From Dysgonamonadaceae bacterium (GTDB taxonomy: Bacteria > Bacteroidota > Bacteroidia > Bacteroidales > Dysgonomonadaceae): a DNA stretch of 64,000 bases. Below are positions 52,139 to 60,430 of the stretch, piece after piece. The stretch is from contig JAIRUA010000007.1 in NCBI GenBank assembly GCA_031254645.1, positions 186,001 through 250,000 on the forward strand, written 5' to 3'. The translations under genes and the position numbers were made by a program. The notes below the pieces were generated by a model that ran no database searches, was not told the DNA's origin, and saw only the letters and a list, made by a program, of their open reading frames with translations. The first letter of the stretch is position 1; every line of letters starts with the position of its first letter.

Positions 52139-53038
52139 TTATTTAACTGCCTCAACCGTATATCCCAATCGTCGCAGTCCTTCAATCAGTCCGTCTTCGC
52201 CCGGAAGATGCAATGCGCCTACGGCAATAAACGATGATTTTTCGCTCATTATCGCCGGTAGTTTGTCGAGCCATCGCAAGTTCCGATCTTTGTTTAACGC
52301 ATTTCTCTCCTCTTCGGTGCTTACACAGGGACTGTTAGCGTCTTCTTTCCAAAGCTCATATAATGCGTTGATATTGTGCGCAAAATAAAGTTCGTGCAGA
52401 TTGTCTATCATTTCTTTCAACATTTCGGGGTGCTTTATCATACACATCAGACTTTCTGCCTGACGTTCGATAGAACTTATCTCGAACAACACGTGAATCT
52501 GATTTTCAATCGATTCAAGACCTATTGCCGGGCGTGAACGTTTAACTGCTTCTTGCTGAAAGTGTATGTCAAGATTTTCACCGGAAGCCGTTTCGGGATA
52601 GTATCTTTGGTAAAGCAAAACTGAGATGGATAGCCCAAGCAGCGTCGGTTTCAACTGCCCCATTTGCGCAAGTCCTGTACCTGTCAATGATGTCAATGTG
52701 CTGTCTAACAGCATAAAATCATCTTCGCTCAACAACGATTGATAGGTTACTCCCTCCGGCATCATTGCATGTTGCATCATTTGCATTTGCATTTCTAGCA
52801 TATTACTCATATCTACCTCGCCAACAGTTTGTTCTGTTTGTTCAAAAGCATCGTTCAAACCATTGACGGTATCGAGAAATGACAGGGGAATTAAATGGTG
52901 TGTTCCGAAAATATACGACGGTTTTGTCAATCCATTGCCCGAAACTTTCCAAAGTAAACTGTTTTCGAGTGCAAAACTTTGCAGTGTCAATACGCAGATT
53001 ACCAATAAGATAATAAATGTTTGTTTTTTGAAATTCAT
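52139..53038 (-). CDS. TraB/GumN family protein
   Basis: A 299-residue secreted protein with signal peptide (IILLVICVLTLQSFA) and the TraB/GumN/PrgY fold: LLWKVSGNGLTKPSYIFGTHH (G-T-H-H motif), TVGEVDM (Glu), and the C-terminal SSFIAVGALHLPGEDGLIEG with VGALHLPG. Members are proposed metal-dependent peptidases; the function in Bacteroidetes is unknown. Probably periplasmic or outer-membrane associated. Confidence 0.9.
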   Translation of the reverse strand: MNFKKQTFIILLVICVLTLQSFALENSLLWKVSGNGLTKPSYIFGTHHLIPLSFLDTVNGLNDAFEQTEQTVGEVDMSNMLEMQMQMMQHAMMPEGVTYQSLLSEDDFMLLDSTLTSLTGTGLAQMGQLKPTLLGLSISVLLYQRYYPETASGENLDIHFQQEAVKRSRPAIGLESIENQIHVLFEISSIERQAESLMCMIKHPEMLKEMIDNLHELYFAHNINALYELWKEDANSPCVSTEEERNALNKDRNLRWLDKLPAIMSEKSSFIAVGALHLPGEDGLIEGLRRLGYTVEAVK

Positions 53039-53104
53039 AATGTTTGAGTTTTATAAAGCAACTGTGTCTTTGCTGTTTGTGCACAATCGCTTCTTACTTA
53101 TCGT

Positions 53105-53374
53105 TTAATTTATAAAAAAAATCGCCGCCCAACCGAAATAAATTACAACCAAAATGAATAATACAATTATTTTTTCGCCTTTTGTTGATTGCGACTTTTT
53201 CGATAATTTTTCTCTCACCAACAAATATGTGGAGGTAATCAAAAACAGCAATGACAAGCCTTTTTTCACAATATACGAGGCAGACATAAATTCATCACCC
53301 ATCGAAAACATATTAAATATAAATGCAAGCAGCAGAAATCCGCCGGCTAATGCTATGTATTGTTTTTTCTCCAT
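53105..53374 (-). CDS. Small membrane protein of unknown function (89 aa)
   Basis: Three hydrophobic helices: YIALAGGFLLLAFIFNMF, GLSLLFLITSTYLLV and IIVLFILVVIYFGWAAIFFI, with a Lys-rich loop between the second and third. No family recognised. A TACATTTG promoter motif lies 20 nt upstream, supporting a real gene. Confidence 0.7.
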   Translation of the reverse strand: MEKKQYIALAGGFLLLAFIFNMFSMGDEFMSASYIVKKGLSLLFLITSTYLLVREKLSKKSQSTKGEKIIVLFILVVIYFGWAAIFFIN

Positions 53375-53393
53375 AGAAAATTATTTCACTTTA

Positions 53394-53401
53394 CAAATGT
53401 A
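53394..53401 (-). promoter_or_regulatory. Candidate -7 element (TACATTTG) of the 89-aa membrane protein gene
   Basis: Minus-strand TACATTTG followed by TAA, 20 nt before the ATG at 53374. Confidence 0.5.
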
Positions 53402-53476
53402 CAAATTTATTCTCAAACATTACGTTAAATGGAACGTTATATAATGTAACGATAACGTAGTGTGAAGAAAAAGTAT

Positions 53477-53484
53477 TAATTTTG
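53477..53484 (+). promoter_or_regulatory. Candidate -7 element (TAATTTTG) of truA
   Basis: Plus-strand TAATTTTG followed by TACC, 22 nt before the truA ATG. Confidence 0.5.
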
Positions 53485-53506
53485 TACCGACAAAAAGATA
53501 ATATTT

Positions 53507-54253
53507 ATGCGCTTTTTCATCACACTGTCATACAACGGTGAAAATTATGTAGGCTGGCAAATCCAACCCAACGGGCTGACTGTACAGGAATTACTGCAAA
53601 ATGCGTTGTCTACTATTTTATGTGAAAATATCAAAGTTATCGGCGCAGGCAGAACCGATACCGGCGTACACGCCCGAAAAATGGTTGCCCATTTTGATTG
53701 GATCAGTGAACGTTTTTCGGAAAGCCAACTGAAACGAAAACTCAACAGTTTTCTGCCAAAAGATATTGCTATTCAAGAAATTCGTGAAGTACAACCCGAT
53801 GCGCACGCACGATTTTCCGCCACGTCTCGCACCTATAAATATTATATTACAACGGAAAAAGATGCGTTTTTCCACCCGTTCAAACTTCGACTTTTTTACC
53901 CAATTGATATGGAGGCAATGAATCGTCTCTGCCCGATTCTGAAAGAATATGAAGATTTTACGAGTTTCAGCAAATTACACAGCGCGTCAAAAACTAATAT
54001 TTGCCAAATTGAAGAAGCACATTGGGAAAAAACCGGTAACGATTATGTGTTTACCATTACCGCCGACCGTTTCTTGCGGAATATGGTACGCGCCATTGTG
54101 GGGACGCTTATCGAAGCAGGGCGAGGACAGCTTGATGAGCAAGGTTTTCGTGATGTTATCGAAGGAAAAAACCGGCACTTGGCGGGAAATTCTGCACCGG
54201 GACACGCATTGTTTTTGGAAGATGTGGGATATCCGGAAAGTGTTTGGTTATGA
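53507..54253 (+). CDS. truA: tRNA pseudouridine synthase A
   Basis: Makes pseudouridine at positions 38-40 of the anticodon stem. Motifs: YNGENYVGWQIQPNGLTVQ, GAGRTDTGVHA (catalytic Asp), ARFSATSRTYKYYI, FTSFSKLHS and DRFLRNMVRAIVGTLIEAGRG. 248 residues. Converges with the M23 peptidase gene at the end of the secretion operon. Confidence 0.96.
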   Translation: MRFFITLSYNGENYVGWQIQPNGLTVQELLQNALSTILCENIKVIGAGRTDTGVHARKMVAHFDWISERFSESQLKRKLNSFLPKDIAIQEIREVQPDAHARFSATSRTYKYYITTEKDAFFHPFKLRLFYPIDMEAMNRLCPILKEYEDFTSFSKLHSASKTNICQIEEAHWEKTGNDYVFTITADRFLRNMVRAIVGTLIEAGRGQLDEQGFRDVIEGKNRHLAGNSAPGHALFLEDVGYPESVWL

Positions 54254-54289
54254 TTGTCCGGTATTCTCACGAATATCAGTAAAAAATCT

Positions 54290-54982
54290 TCACCTATTTT
54301 CCACCGGAATATGTGATAAAAAATTCTCCCTCACTATAGGATTTATCGGGAAACCTCTGTAACGCAGTTCAAAGTGCAAGTGAGCACCGGTTGAGCGACC
54401 TGTATTTCCGCCCAGACCAATGATTTCGCCTACTTCTACTTCTTGATTTACAGAAACTAATATTTCGCTCAAATGGGCATAAACGGATTCGCTCATATTG
54501 TAGTGCCTTACAACAACCACGTAGCCGTAAGTATCGTCCCATTTGGCAATACGCACTTTTCCGCAGAATACACTGTAAACGGGGTCGCCTTCATTTAGTC
54601 TGAAATCTACGCCGAAATGCCGCCTGTTTCCTCTCACTCCATAGTGAGAAGTTACTATCAAATCGGTACTTAAAGGCGAGGATAAGCTATCACTGAACGA
54701 AAAAGTAGTAATCCTTCCCGCTCGTAGTGAGGCAAAATCAATAAAAGCAGTATTGAAGAAATCGTAGAAATTGTCGGGTTTGGGTAAACAGACGGAAGTT
54801 TGTATTGTTGGTATTTCTTCTGCTTCCTTTTCCGCTTCTTCCTCTATTTCTTCTTTCTGTTTATTTGAGGCGAAGTAGGCTTCATAGCTTTCAATGATGG
54901 CATCGATAATGCTTTTTTCTTGTTGAGCGTAAACACAGTAACTTCCTAAAAGAAAAAGAAATAATAGATAATTTTTTTTCAT
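54290..54982 (-). CDS. M23-family (LytM-type) metallopeptidase, end of the secretion operon
   Basis: Secreted zinc peptidase of 230 residues. Signal peptide NYLLFLFLLGSYCVYAQQ, an acidic linker (KEEIEEEAEKEAEEIP), then a complete M23 domain: RRHFGVDFRLNEGDPVYSV (H-x3-D), SVYAHLSEI and GAHLHFELR (H-x-H). All zinc ligands are present, so it is probably active on peptidoglycan cross-links. The ATG at 54982 is used. It starts 15 nt after the TssF-like stop, so it belongs to the operon and may open the cell wall for the secretion apparatus. Confidence 0.88.
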   Translation of the reverse strand: MKKNYLLFLFLLGSYCVYAQQEKSIIDAIIESYEAYFASNKQKEEIEEEAEKEAEEIPTIQTSVCLPKPDNFYDFFNTAFIDFASLRAGRITTFSFSDSLSSPLSTDLIVTSHYGVRGNRRHFGVDFRLNEGDPVYSVFCGKVRIAKWDDTYGYVVVVRHYNMSESVYAHLSEILVSVNQEVEVGEIIGLGGNTGRSTGAHLHFELRYRGFPINPIVRENFLSHIPVENR

Positions 54983-54997
54983 CACTATGGTATGGAA

Positions 54998-56635
54998 TTA
55001 TTCTAAAATTTCCACTCGAAATGACATAATGCCTGTGGATTTCAATATTATTTTATTTTGCAAAACTTCACCCAGAATGTATATTTTATCCGTACCTTTC
55101 AGCAAACTGTCGTCTTTTAATTTCATCATTATGGAAATATATTCATTCATACGTTTTATAGTGATATCTTCTACTTCATCTCCTAATCTATTACTTTCAT
55201 CATAATAAAAAGTCCGTATAAAAGCCCGTATATCAGCAGAGGTAACCAGGCGGTCTTTGGTTTGAAAATAGTAGTTGGCTATATTTTCTTTTTGCGCTTC
55301 GTCTTTCACGCTGTCTTTTCCGCCCTTTGTATCTAACAGTAAAACCGTTTTGTTGCGGTCGAGAAAATCGGGAGTTCCTATTGCTTTTTCGTTTTTCTTT
55401 ATTCCGTTGGCAGCAGCTCCCGACGTGGTCAAGTAGCTCAAATGTATATTTCTGTTGTTGTTGGTTTTGTTTTTTTTCAGTATGGCATAATAATCTCCTT
55501 TTGTATCGGTATGCTCAAATTTTCCTGCCACATCGGAAATTTCGTCGATAACTTCCTGCATTTTTTTTACTTGATTGTTGCCTTTCAATTCTTCGACAAG
55601 GTGGAAAGCATAATAGTCGGAGGCGTATCTATGCAATATGTCTTGCATTTGTTCCAACAACCGATTGAAATTGTAACGTTCAACGCCGTGCTGTCTAATG
55701 AGAAACGAATTCATATATTTATCAAAATATTCTTCTCTTTTGTCATACAACAGATGCAGGAATGCTCCGGTTTCGGAAGATAGATTTTGAACAGGCTTTT
55801 CGTTGTTTAGCGTGAGTTCTTTTTTCTCTACATTTACCACCGGAATACAATTAATTTTAATGCTATTGCTCACATCAACCTCTGAACTTAAAATAACGTC
55901 CAACTCAATGAGGGTTTTTCCGGTCAAAGGTACTGTTTTCGGGTCATATTCGCCGATATAGAACAGTTTGGTGGTGTTTGTCAGAAATATTTCCTGCCAA
56001 TAATCGTAAGTGCCAAACAGGTAGTGGTTTTGATTCAAGAGCAAATGAGCATTGTTAAACCATTTTGTAAAAGGCAATTCGTTGTATTGCGAAGGCTTTA
56101 TTATCGGCAATTCAACATCATTGCACTTTATTGCTTCAATGCTTACCGTTTGTGGTATATCTATGAATAGCGACATACCTGCAAGGCTATCAATGGGCGC
56201 AGCGGTTTGTATTTCCAAGCGGATATTTATACCTTGTTGGGTTATATTTACTGATTTTACATTGATAATTTTAGTTTCTAATAATGGAACAAAGTTTGTA
56301 TTTTTTAATGCAAATACACAAGTTTCATCTATTGTTTTTTCGCCGATTACCTTGTCGTCAGTCGGTTGCGCTATTGCCGATTCTACAATGGTAAATGCGG
56401 GAACAGGCTTGATTAGCTGATATGGAATAGTTCTGTCGCGAAAATCGTGAAGCATACGCTCTTCCTGTTGTTCCAAGTCTTTTTGAATTCGGAACGACTG
56501 GTACGATAGAGCAGACAACAGAAGATTAATTACAGGATCATTTTCCATATCCTTAAATGCTACGTAACCCTCTTTTTGCCAATGCTCGATGGCTTTTTTC
56601 TTTATTTCGTTATAATATTGGTCAATAGACTTCAT
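54998..56635 (-). CDS. tssF: Type VI secretion baseplate protein, TssF-like
   Basis: A 545-residue soluble protein with the TssF plan. The N terminus YYNEIKKKAIEHWQKEGY and DPVINLLLSALSYQSFRIQK resembles TssF starts (a D-P-x-x-x-L-L-x-A-x-A-x-x-x-x-R-I helix), followed by IPYQLIKPVPAFTIVE, the P-x-P-x-x-x-I-V region. The C-terminal RLVTSADIRAFIRTFYY resembles a baseplate-J/gp6-like element. Two TssF-like copies normally sit in each baseplate wedge with TssG and TssK. Similarity is by pattern, as expected for the divergent Bacteroidetes (type iii) systems. It lies 80 nt after the TssK-like gene. Confidence 0.68.
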   Translation of the reverse strand: MKSIDQYYNEIKKKAIEHWQKEGYVAFKDMENDPVINLLLSALSYQSFRIQKDLEQQEERMLHDFRDRTIPYQLIKPVPAFTIVESAIAQPTDDKVIGEKTIDETCVFALKNTNFVPLLETKIINVKSVNITQQGINIRLEIQTAAPIDSLAGMSLFIDIPQTVSIEAIKCNDVELPIIKPSQYNELPFTKWFNNAHLLLNQNHYLFGTYDYWQEIFLTNTTKLFYIGEYDPKTVPLTGKTLIELDVILSSEVDVSNSIKINCIPVVNVEKKELTLNNEKPVQNLSSETGAFLHLLYDKREEYFDKYMNSFLIRQHGVERYNFNRLLEQMQDILHRYASDYYAFHLVEELKGNNQVKKMQEVIDEISDVAGKFEHTDTKGDYYAILKKNKTNNNRNIHLSYLTTSGAAANGIKKNEKAIGTPDFLDRNKTVLLLDTKGGKDSVKDEAQKENIANYYFQTKDRLVTSADIRAFIRTFYYDESNRLGDEVEDITIKRMNEYISIMMKLKDDSLLKGTDKIYILGEVLQNKIILKSTGIMSFRVEILE

Positions 56636-56706
56636 AACTTACCAAATATGAAATGTTATATTTTTATTGAATTTCTGTTTACTTATTTTTTATATAGTTT
56701 GTTTTA

Positions 56707-56714
56707 CAAAGTTA
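56707..56714 (-). promoter_or_regulatory. Possible internal -7 element (TAACTTTG) before the TssF-like gene
   Basis: Minus-strand TAACTTTG followed by TAAA in the 80-nt gap just past the TssK-like stop, about 70 nt before the TssF-like start. It may give an extra promoter. Confidence 0.35.
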
Positions 56715-56715
56715 C

Positions 56716-57564
56716 TTATATTATATCCAATACTTCCTTAACTTCTTCCGGCTTATCCAATTCCCGATTAATCTCTTTCAAACAATCTATCCCCGATTGC
56801 AGTATGGGAAAAACATCACTATGCACATAAGACATTTGCACAAATTCCTCAATAAGAGAGGGTAACGTTTTGTTCGTTTTTTTTATTTTTGCGAACAATA
56901 GCTGAAACAGAGCAACTATTTTTTTTAGTAACAAAACCAATTCGGCAGGGGATTCCTGCATAGAATAATTCAACAGCTCTACTTCTAACAGTTTAATCTG
57001 AAACAGAGCGTCTTTGATGGGTAGTTTTTTGATGGCAACGGCAAATTCATCTTTAATGCCGTCGTAAAAATCTAGCAATTTATCATTTGCCGACAGACTT
57101 ACGCTTGGGGGAATGTAGCTGTGGTCTATTTGCCAACCTTTGTTTTTGACTTTGCAATATATTTTCAAAATGGGGATTCCGGTTTCTTCGTATTGCGTAA
57201 ATTTTTGAATTTCAATGCGATATTGATTATTCGACTGAAACGGATTGATTTGTAAAACAACATAATATGTTCCGACTTCTAATTCTTTTAAGTTTACTTC
57301 ATCAAATAGTACATCGTTTTCAGTATCAATAATATATCCGCTTTTTGTAACAGCTGTGCAATACAGTTCGCTGATAAAGAGAATATTGTTGTCTATTCTG
57401 CAATTTTTCTCAAAAATCGTATCGGGTAAAATTCCGTATAACCGAAAGGTATTCAATCGTGTAGCGATGCTTCGCTGGACGATATGATAGTTGTCGGCTT
57501 CGATAAACGTTTCAGACGTAATGTCAAAACCATCTGTCCAATTTATGCGTTTTTGTTTTTTCAT
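56716..57564 (-). CDS. tssK: Type VI secretion baseplate protein, TssK-like
   Basis: A 282-residue protein. The N terminus INWTDGFDITSETFIEADNY matches the TssK opening (W-x-E/D-G-x-x-I/L-x-x-x-x-F-x-x-x-D-x-Y), and FRLYGILPD fits the following W-G-V/I-x-x-L. It is shorter than proteobacterial TssK (about 440), matching the compact Bacteroidetes form. The middle is beta-rich and the C-terminal part helical. TssK links the baseplate to the membrane complex. It starts 2 nt after the stop of the TssG-like gene. Confidence 0.7.
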   Translation of the reverse strand: MKKQKRINWTDGFDITSETFIEADNYHIVQRSIATRLNTFRLYGILPDTIFEKNCRIDNNILFISELYCTAVTKSGYIIDTENDVLFDEVNLKELEVGTYYVVLQINPFQSNNQYRIEIQKFTQYEETGIPILKIYCKVKNKGWQIDHSYIPPSVSLSANDKLLDFYDGIKDEFAVAIKKLPIKDALFQIKLLEVELLNYSMQESPAELVLLLKKIVALFQLLFAKIKKTNKTLPSLIEEFVQMSYVHSDVFPILQSGIDCLKEINRELDKPEEVKEVLDII

Positions 57565-57566
57565 AT

Positions 57567-58340
57567 TTATCTGTGTAAGTGAGTATTATATCCTAATAAT
57601 AATGTATTCCCCAGCGTGAAAGGAGTTTTACGGCTTTTCAATCGAAAATCGTATTCCATTTCCACCGGAAGAAACCATTGCGTGAAAAAATCAAAAAAAA
57701 CGGTTATCTCCTTGTTCATTTGGTGGTATTCGTCTTTCGACAAGCCGTCTTTTTGAAAAATAAAACGCATACGAAACGTTTCTATTTTTTGCGTTTCTAC
57801 TTTATCAACCGAAAGGGCATTTTTTAAAATATCTGCCAAAAGTAAATGATTTCCTCTTAAATGACTTACAAAAGGGAGCACTGTTTTTATTTTAGTAATA
57901 TATTCATTGTTAGTATCAATTTCCGTTTCGTCCAACATTCCGGTCAGCAAAAATATATTCCCTTTTTCGGCAATGTGATTGGTATTTTTTTCTTGCTGAA
58001 GCGTCAGTTTAAAACGCTCATTGTCAAAAAACTGAAAGAAAGATTTTACCTTTTCTTGTTTTTCTTTCAGCTGCTTGTGCTGCGCTCTTACATCGTGGTC
58101 GGCAACCCCTTTTATTTCGTCAAAAAGAAGGGCTTCGGGCAAGAGGTGAAAAGTACCGTCGCGCGACAGTTCAACAAGCGTTTTATCATACTCATTTCTA
58201 ACGCTAATCAAGTCTTCGGAATAGTTTCGAGAGAATATTCCGCGCATAACGACATCGAAATCTTCTTTTGTATCCATTAGCGCAATCAAAGCTTCTGCGC
58301 TAATATCCGTTGAATCAATATGTTTGTCTAAATAATTCAT
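57567..58340 (-). CDS. tssG: Type VI secretion baseplate protein, TssG-like
   Basis: A 257-residue protein. The element VKSFFQFFDNERFKLTLQQE resembles the F-F-x-P-F-x-x-x-x-F-x-x-R-x-x-x-E-Q-E segment of TssG proteins, and the C terminus FTLGNTLLLGYNTHL resembles the L-G-x-x-x-x-L-G end of TssG. Start set at the ATG of 58340, which overlaps the E1 stop by one base (TGATG); the longer frame to 58430 re-reads the E1 gene. Assignment rests on weak motifs plus the TssK/TssF neighbours. Confidence 0.55.
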   Translation of the reverse strand: MNYLDKHIDSTDISAEALIALMDTKEDFDVVMRGIFSRNYSEDLISVRNEYDKTLVELSRDGTFHLLPEALLFDEIKGVADHDVRAQHKQLKEKQEKVKSFFQFFDNERFKLTLQQEKNTNHIAEKGNIFLLTGMLDETEIDTNNEYITKIKTVLPFVSHLRGNHLLLADILKNALSVDKVETQKIETFRMRFIFQKDGLSKDEYHQMNKEITVFFDFFTQWFLPVEMEYDFRLKSRKTPFTLGNTLLLGYNTHLHR

Positions 58341-59551
58341 CACGAAAACAAATGTTTGAAACGTTCCGCATCGGCAAACAATTCCACGTAAGCATAACCC
58401 TTTTCGGTAGAAATTTGCAACACGTCCCAATAAGGTATGCCGAGTTGCTTTAATGTTAAATCGGGATAAGGAAATTCGTCATCAATATTTTCAAAAACTC
58501 GTTGATAAAGAGCGCCTTCCATAAAAGAACGTGTGCTCAATTCTTCCGAAGCGGCAATGTATTCCGGAATTTTGGATTCGGGCAGCATCGGATAGTATTT
58601 CTGATTATCGGAGCGCGCTTCCAAAATATCGACAAACTTGTCGTTGCGCATATTTATTTCAACAGAATCAACATTCAATTCCGATTTGATAATTTGCAAT
58701 GCTTCTTTGACAGTGGTATCTGCTCCCAAACAAGAGATTTCCACGATATTTTCCCAATGTTCGTGCGAGGGACAATTATCATTATAACTTGCAAAATCTA
58801 AAATGCTTGTAGCAGGATGCAACCCTTCGTAATGAAACATTTTGCCGATAAGCGGCGTAAATTCTCCATTTTTCAACTCACTTTCGTGGATTACTTTCAT
58901 CGCTTCCTGTACTTGCACAGCTGCTATTATCGAGGCACTTACAGGCGTGGTGGCTACTCTGCCGAAACTTTCATTTTCATGACTGACACCGGCACAGGAC
59001 ATTCGGGCTTCGAGGTCGCTCTGTTCTTCGTCCGTAAGGCTACATTCGTAGCAGTTTTCGTTGAGTCGGAAACCATTTACCTGCCCTTCCAAATCACCGA
59101 TACCGCCGTCAATCCACGTTTTGCCGGCACGAAAACTGAGGCGATTCAGCAAAATTCGAGCCATCAAGCTGTCCAAACAACCTAACACAACATCCATACG
59201 GCGATAAAGCCCCAACCCGACATCGGTTGCCAAGTTGCCACAAATGGCGTACGTGTTGATGTACGGATTTATCTCTCGAATCCGCTCGGCGGCAACAGCT
59301 GCTTTATAATTGCCTTGTTCGGCATCTTTTTCTCGAAACAGAACGGAACGAGTAAGGTTGCTGTATTCGATTTTATCGAAATCGACAACGACAATATTTC
59401 CCACACCGAAAAGCGCCAAGTTTTTCAACGCCTCATTTCCCAAAGCGCCTGCACCTACTACTAATACTTTGGCATTCTTTACGGTGTCTATTTTAAACCA
59501 CGATAAGAGGGAAAAAACATCTTTTCCCCAAGTTGTATTGTTTGTATTCAT
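58340..59551 (-). CDS. E1-like (ThiF/MoeB/UBA) adenylating enzyme
   Basis: A 403-residue protein with a full E1-type adenylation domain: VLVVGAGALGNEALKNL (G-x-G-x-x-G, residues 33-38), VDFDKIEYSNLTR with the conserved Arg68, the E-K-D-A/K-A-x-V-A region, VVLGCLDSLMAR (C-x-D at 125-127), GGIGDLEGQV, CYEC (167-170) and MSCAGV (Cys186), a candidate catalytic cysteine. A C-terminal extension of about 150 residues (SCLGADTTVKEALQIIKSEL, later LTLKQLGIPYWDVLQI) looks like an extra alpha/beta domain. The ATG at 59551 is preferred over the GTG at 59572. It is coupled to the TssG-like gene, so it is not a thiamine or molybdopterin gene by context. Confidence 0.88.
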   Translation of the reverse strand: MNTNNTTWGKDVFSLLSWFKIDTVKNAKVLVVGAGALGNEALKNLALFGVGNIVVVDFDKIEYSNLTRSVLFREKDAEQGNYKAAVAAERIREINPYINTYAICGNLATDVGLGLYRRMDVVLGCLDSLMARILLNRLSFRAGKTWIDGGIGDLEGQVNGFRLNENCYECSLTDEEQSDLEARMSCAGVSHENESFGRVATTPVSASIIAAVQVQEAMKVIHESELKNGEFTPLIGKMFHYEGLHPATSILDFASYNDNCPSHEHWENIVEISCLGADTTVKEALQIIKSELNVDSVEINMRNDKFVDILEARSDNQKYYPMLPESKIPEYIAASEELSTRSFMEGALYQRVFENIDDEFPYPDLTLKQLGIPYWDVLQISTEKGYAYVELFADAERFKHLFS

Positions 59552-59559
59552 TACATATA

Positions 59560-59567
59560 CAAAATTA
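59560..59567 (-). promoter_or_regulatory. TAATTTTG motif just before the E1-like gene
   Basis: Minus-strand TAATTTTG followed by TAT, 8 nt before the preferred ATG (59551). It could restart transcription after the hairpin at 59592-59647, with a near-leaderless mRNA. Confidence 0.35.
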
Positions 59568-59591
59568 ACCACTTACAAATAATAACCTCGA

Positions 59592-59647
59592 AACCTGAAT
59601 GTTGGATAATCAAAAGAATATCATTTTTCTTATCCAACACTCAGGTT
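59592..59647 (-). terminator. Hairpin inside the operon, between the barrel and E1-like genes
   Basis: 18-bp stem with one mismatch (59592-59609 with 59630-59647, AACCTGAATGTTGGATAA), 20-nt loop. It lies in the 111-nt gap after the barrel-protein stop. No clear U run follows on the minus strand, so it may attenuate rather than stop transcription, setting different levels for the upstream (JAMM, RING) and downstream (E1, Tss) genes. Confidence 0.6.
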
Positions 59648-59662
59648 CTAAAATTATAAAAA

Positions 59663-60403
59663 TCACAAACTATATATCAACCCTACTTCTCCACCTAAAT
59701 TTTGTATTCCATTAGAACTGCCTTTTGAAATCGAGTTCAAAGTGAAATCATACTTTACACCAAGCCTTACTATCGTATTTCTCAACATATTTCTTTCCGG
59801 ACTGCTCAAAGGGATAGTAACTCCCGACGACACATTGCCCCATAAAACGAAAGGATTTAGCTCCGCCTCATCGTTCGCATACGTGAAATTATCATTGAGC
59901 AATAATGATCCTTTAACGCCGGCTTTTCCCCAAGCCTTGACTTTTGTTTTGCTTGGCTTCCCTATTTCAAGATATACGGGAATATCTAAATACCAAAGCG
60001 ACGGTTGTCCTGTGATATGACCATTAGTTTGGGTACCAAAATCGGCAGAATGTCTAAAATGACTAAGCCCTAATCCTGCACCAACGGCAAACAACGAAGG
60101 TGTTCTGGCAATTCTGCCGTCTATAATGCGCTTTGTGATAATCTGCTTTCTGTAATCAGCACCGAATTGAAGAGAATAACCACTGGGGCTGTTGCCAAAA
60201 ACTTGTCGAGGTAAACCCGAATTGATTGACGGAATACCGAGTCCGGCATTATATACAATAGAGTTCCATACCACGTGGTCTCTTACTGTTACCGAAATCG
60301 GGTCGCTGTCTGTTACGATAAAAATGTTGTTCCTGCGAACTTCTTGTCCAGTGGCAATGAAAATTGCGGACAAGCAAACTGTTAAAACGATTAATTTTTT
60401 CAT
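59663..60403 (-). CDS. Predicted outer-membrane beta-barrel protein of the operon
   Basis: A 246-residue protein with signal peptide KKLIVLTVCLSAIFIATGQ and many short amphipathic strands (GYSLQFGADYRKQI, SLFAVGAGLGLSHFRH, KVKAWGKAGVKGSLLL) ending GGEVGLIYSL. This fits a small outer-membrane barrel of the OmpX/porin-like type, with no specific family. It lies 27 nt downstream of the RING gene in the same operon. Whether it is part of the secretion apparatus is unknown. Confidence 0.65.
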   Translation of the reverse strand: MKKLIVLTVCLSAIFIATGQEVRRNNIFIVTDSDPISVTVRDHVVWNSIVYNAGLGIPSINSGLPRQVFGNSPSGYSLQFGADYRKQIITKRIIDGRIARTPSLFAVGAGLGLSHFRHSADFGTQTNGHITGQPSLWYLDIPVYLEIGKPSKTKVKAWGKAGVKGSLLLNDNFTYANDEAELNPFVLWGNVSSGVTIPLSSPERNMLRNTIVRLGVKYDFTLNSISKGSSNGIQNLGGEVGLIYSL

Positions 60404-60430
60404 TTTCTTTGTTTTTTAAATTTTTTTAAT

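Noticed and set aside
58340-59551. thiF/moeB of cofactor synthesis
   Set aside because: No thiamine or molybdopterin genes nearby, an added C-terminal domain, and tight coupling to secretion and JAMM/RING genes.
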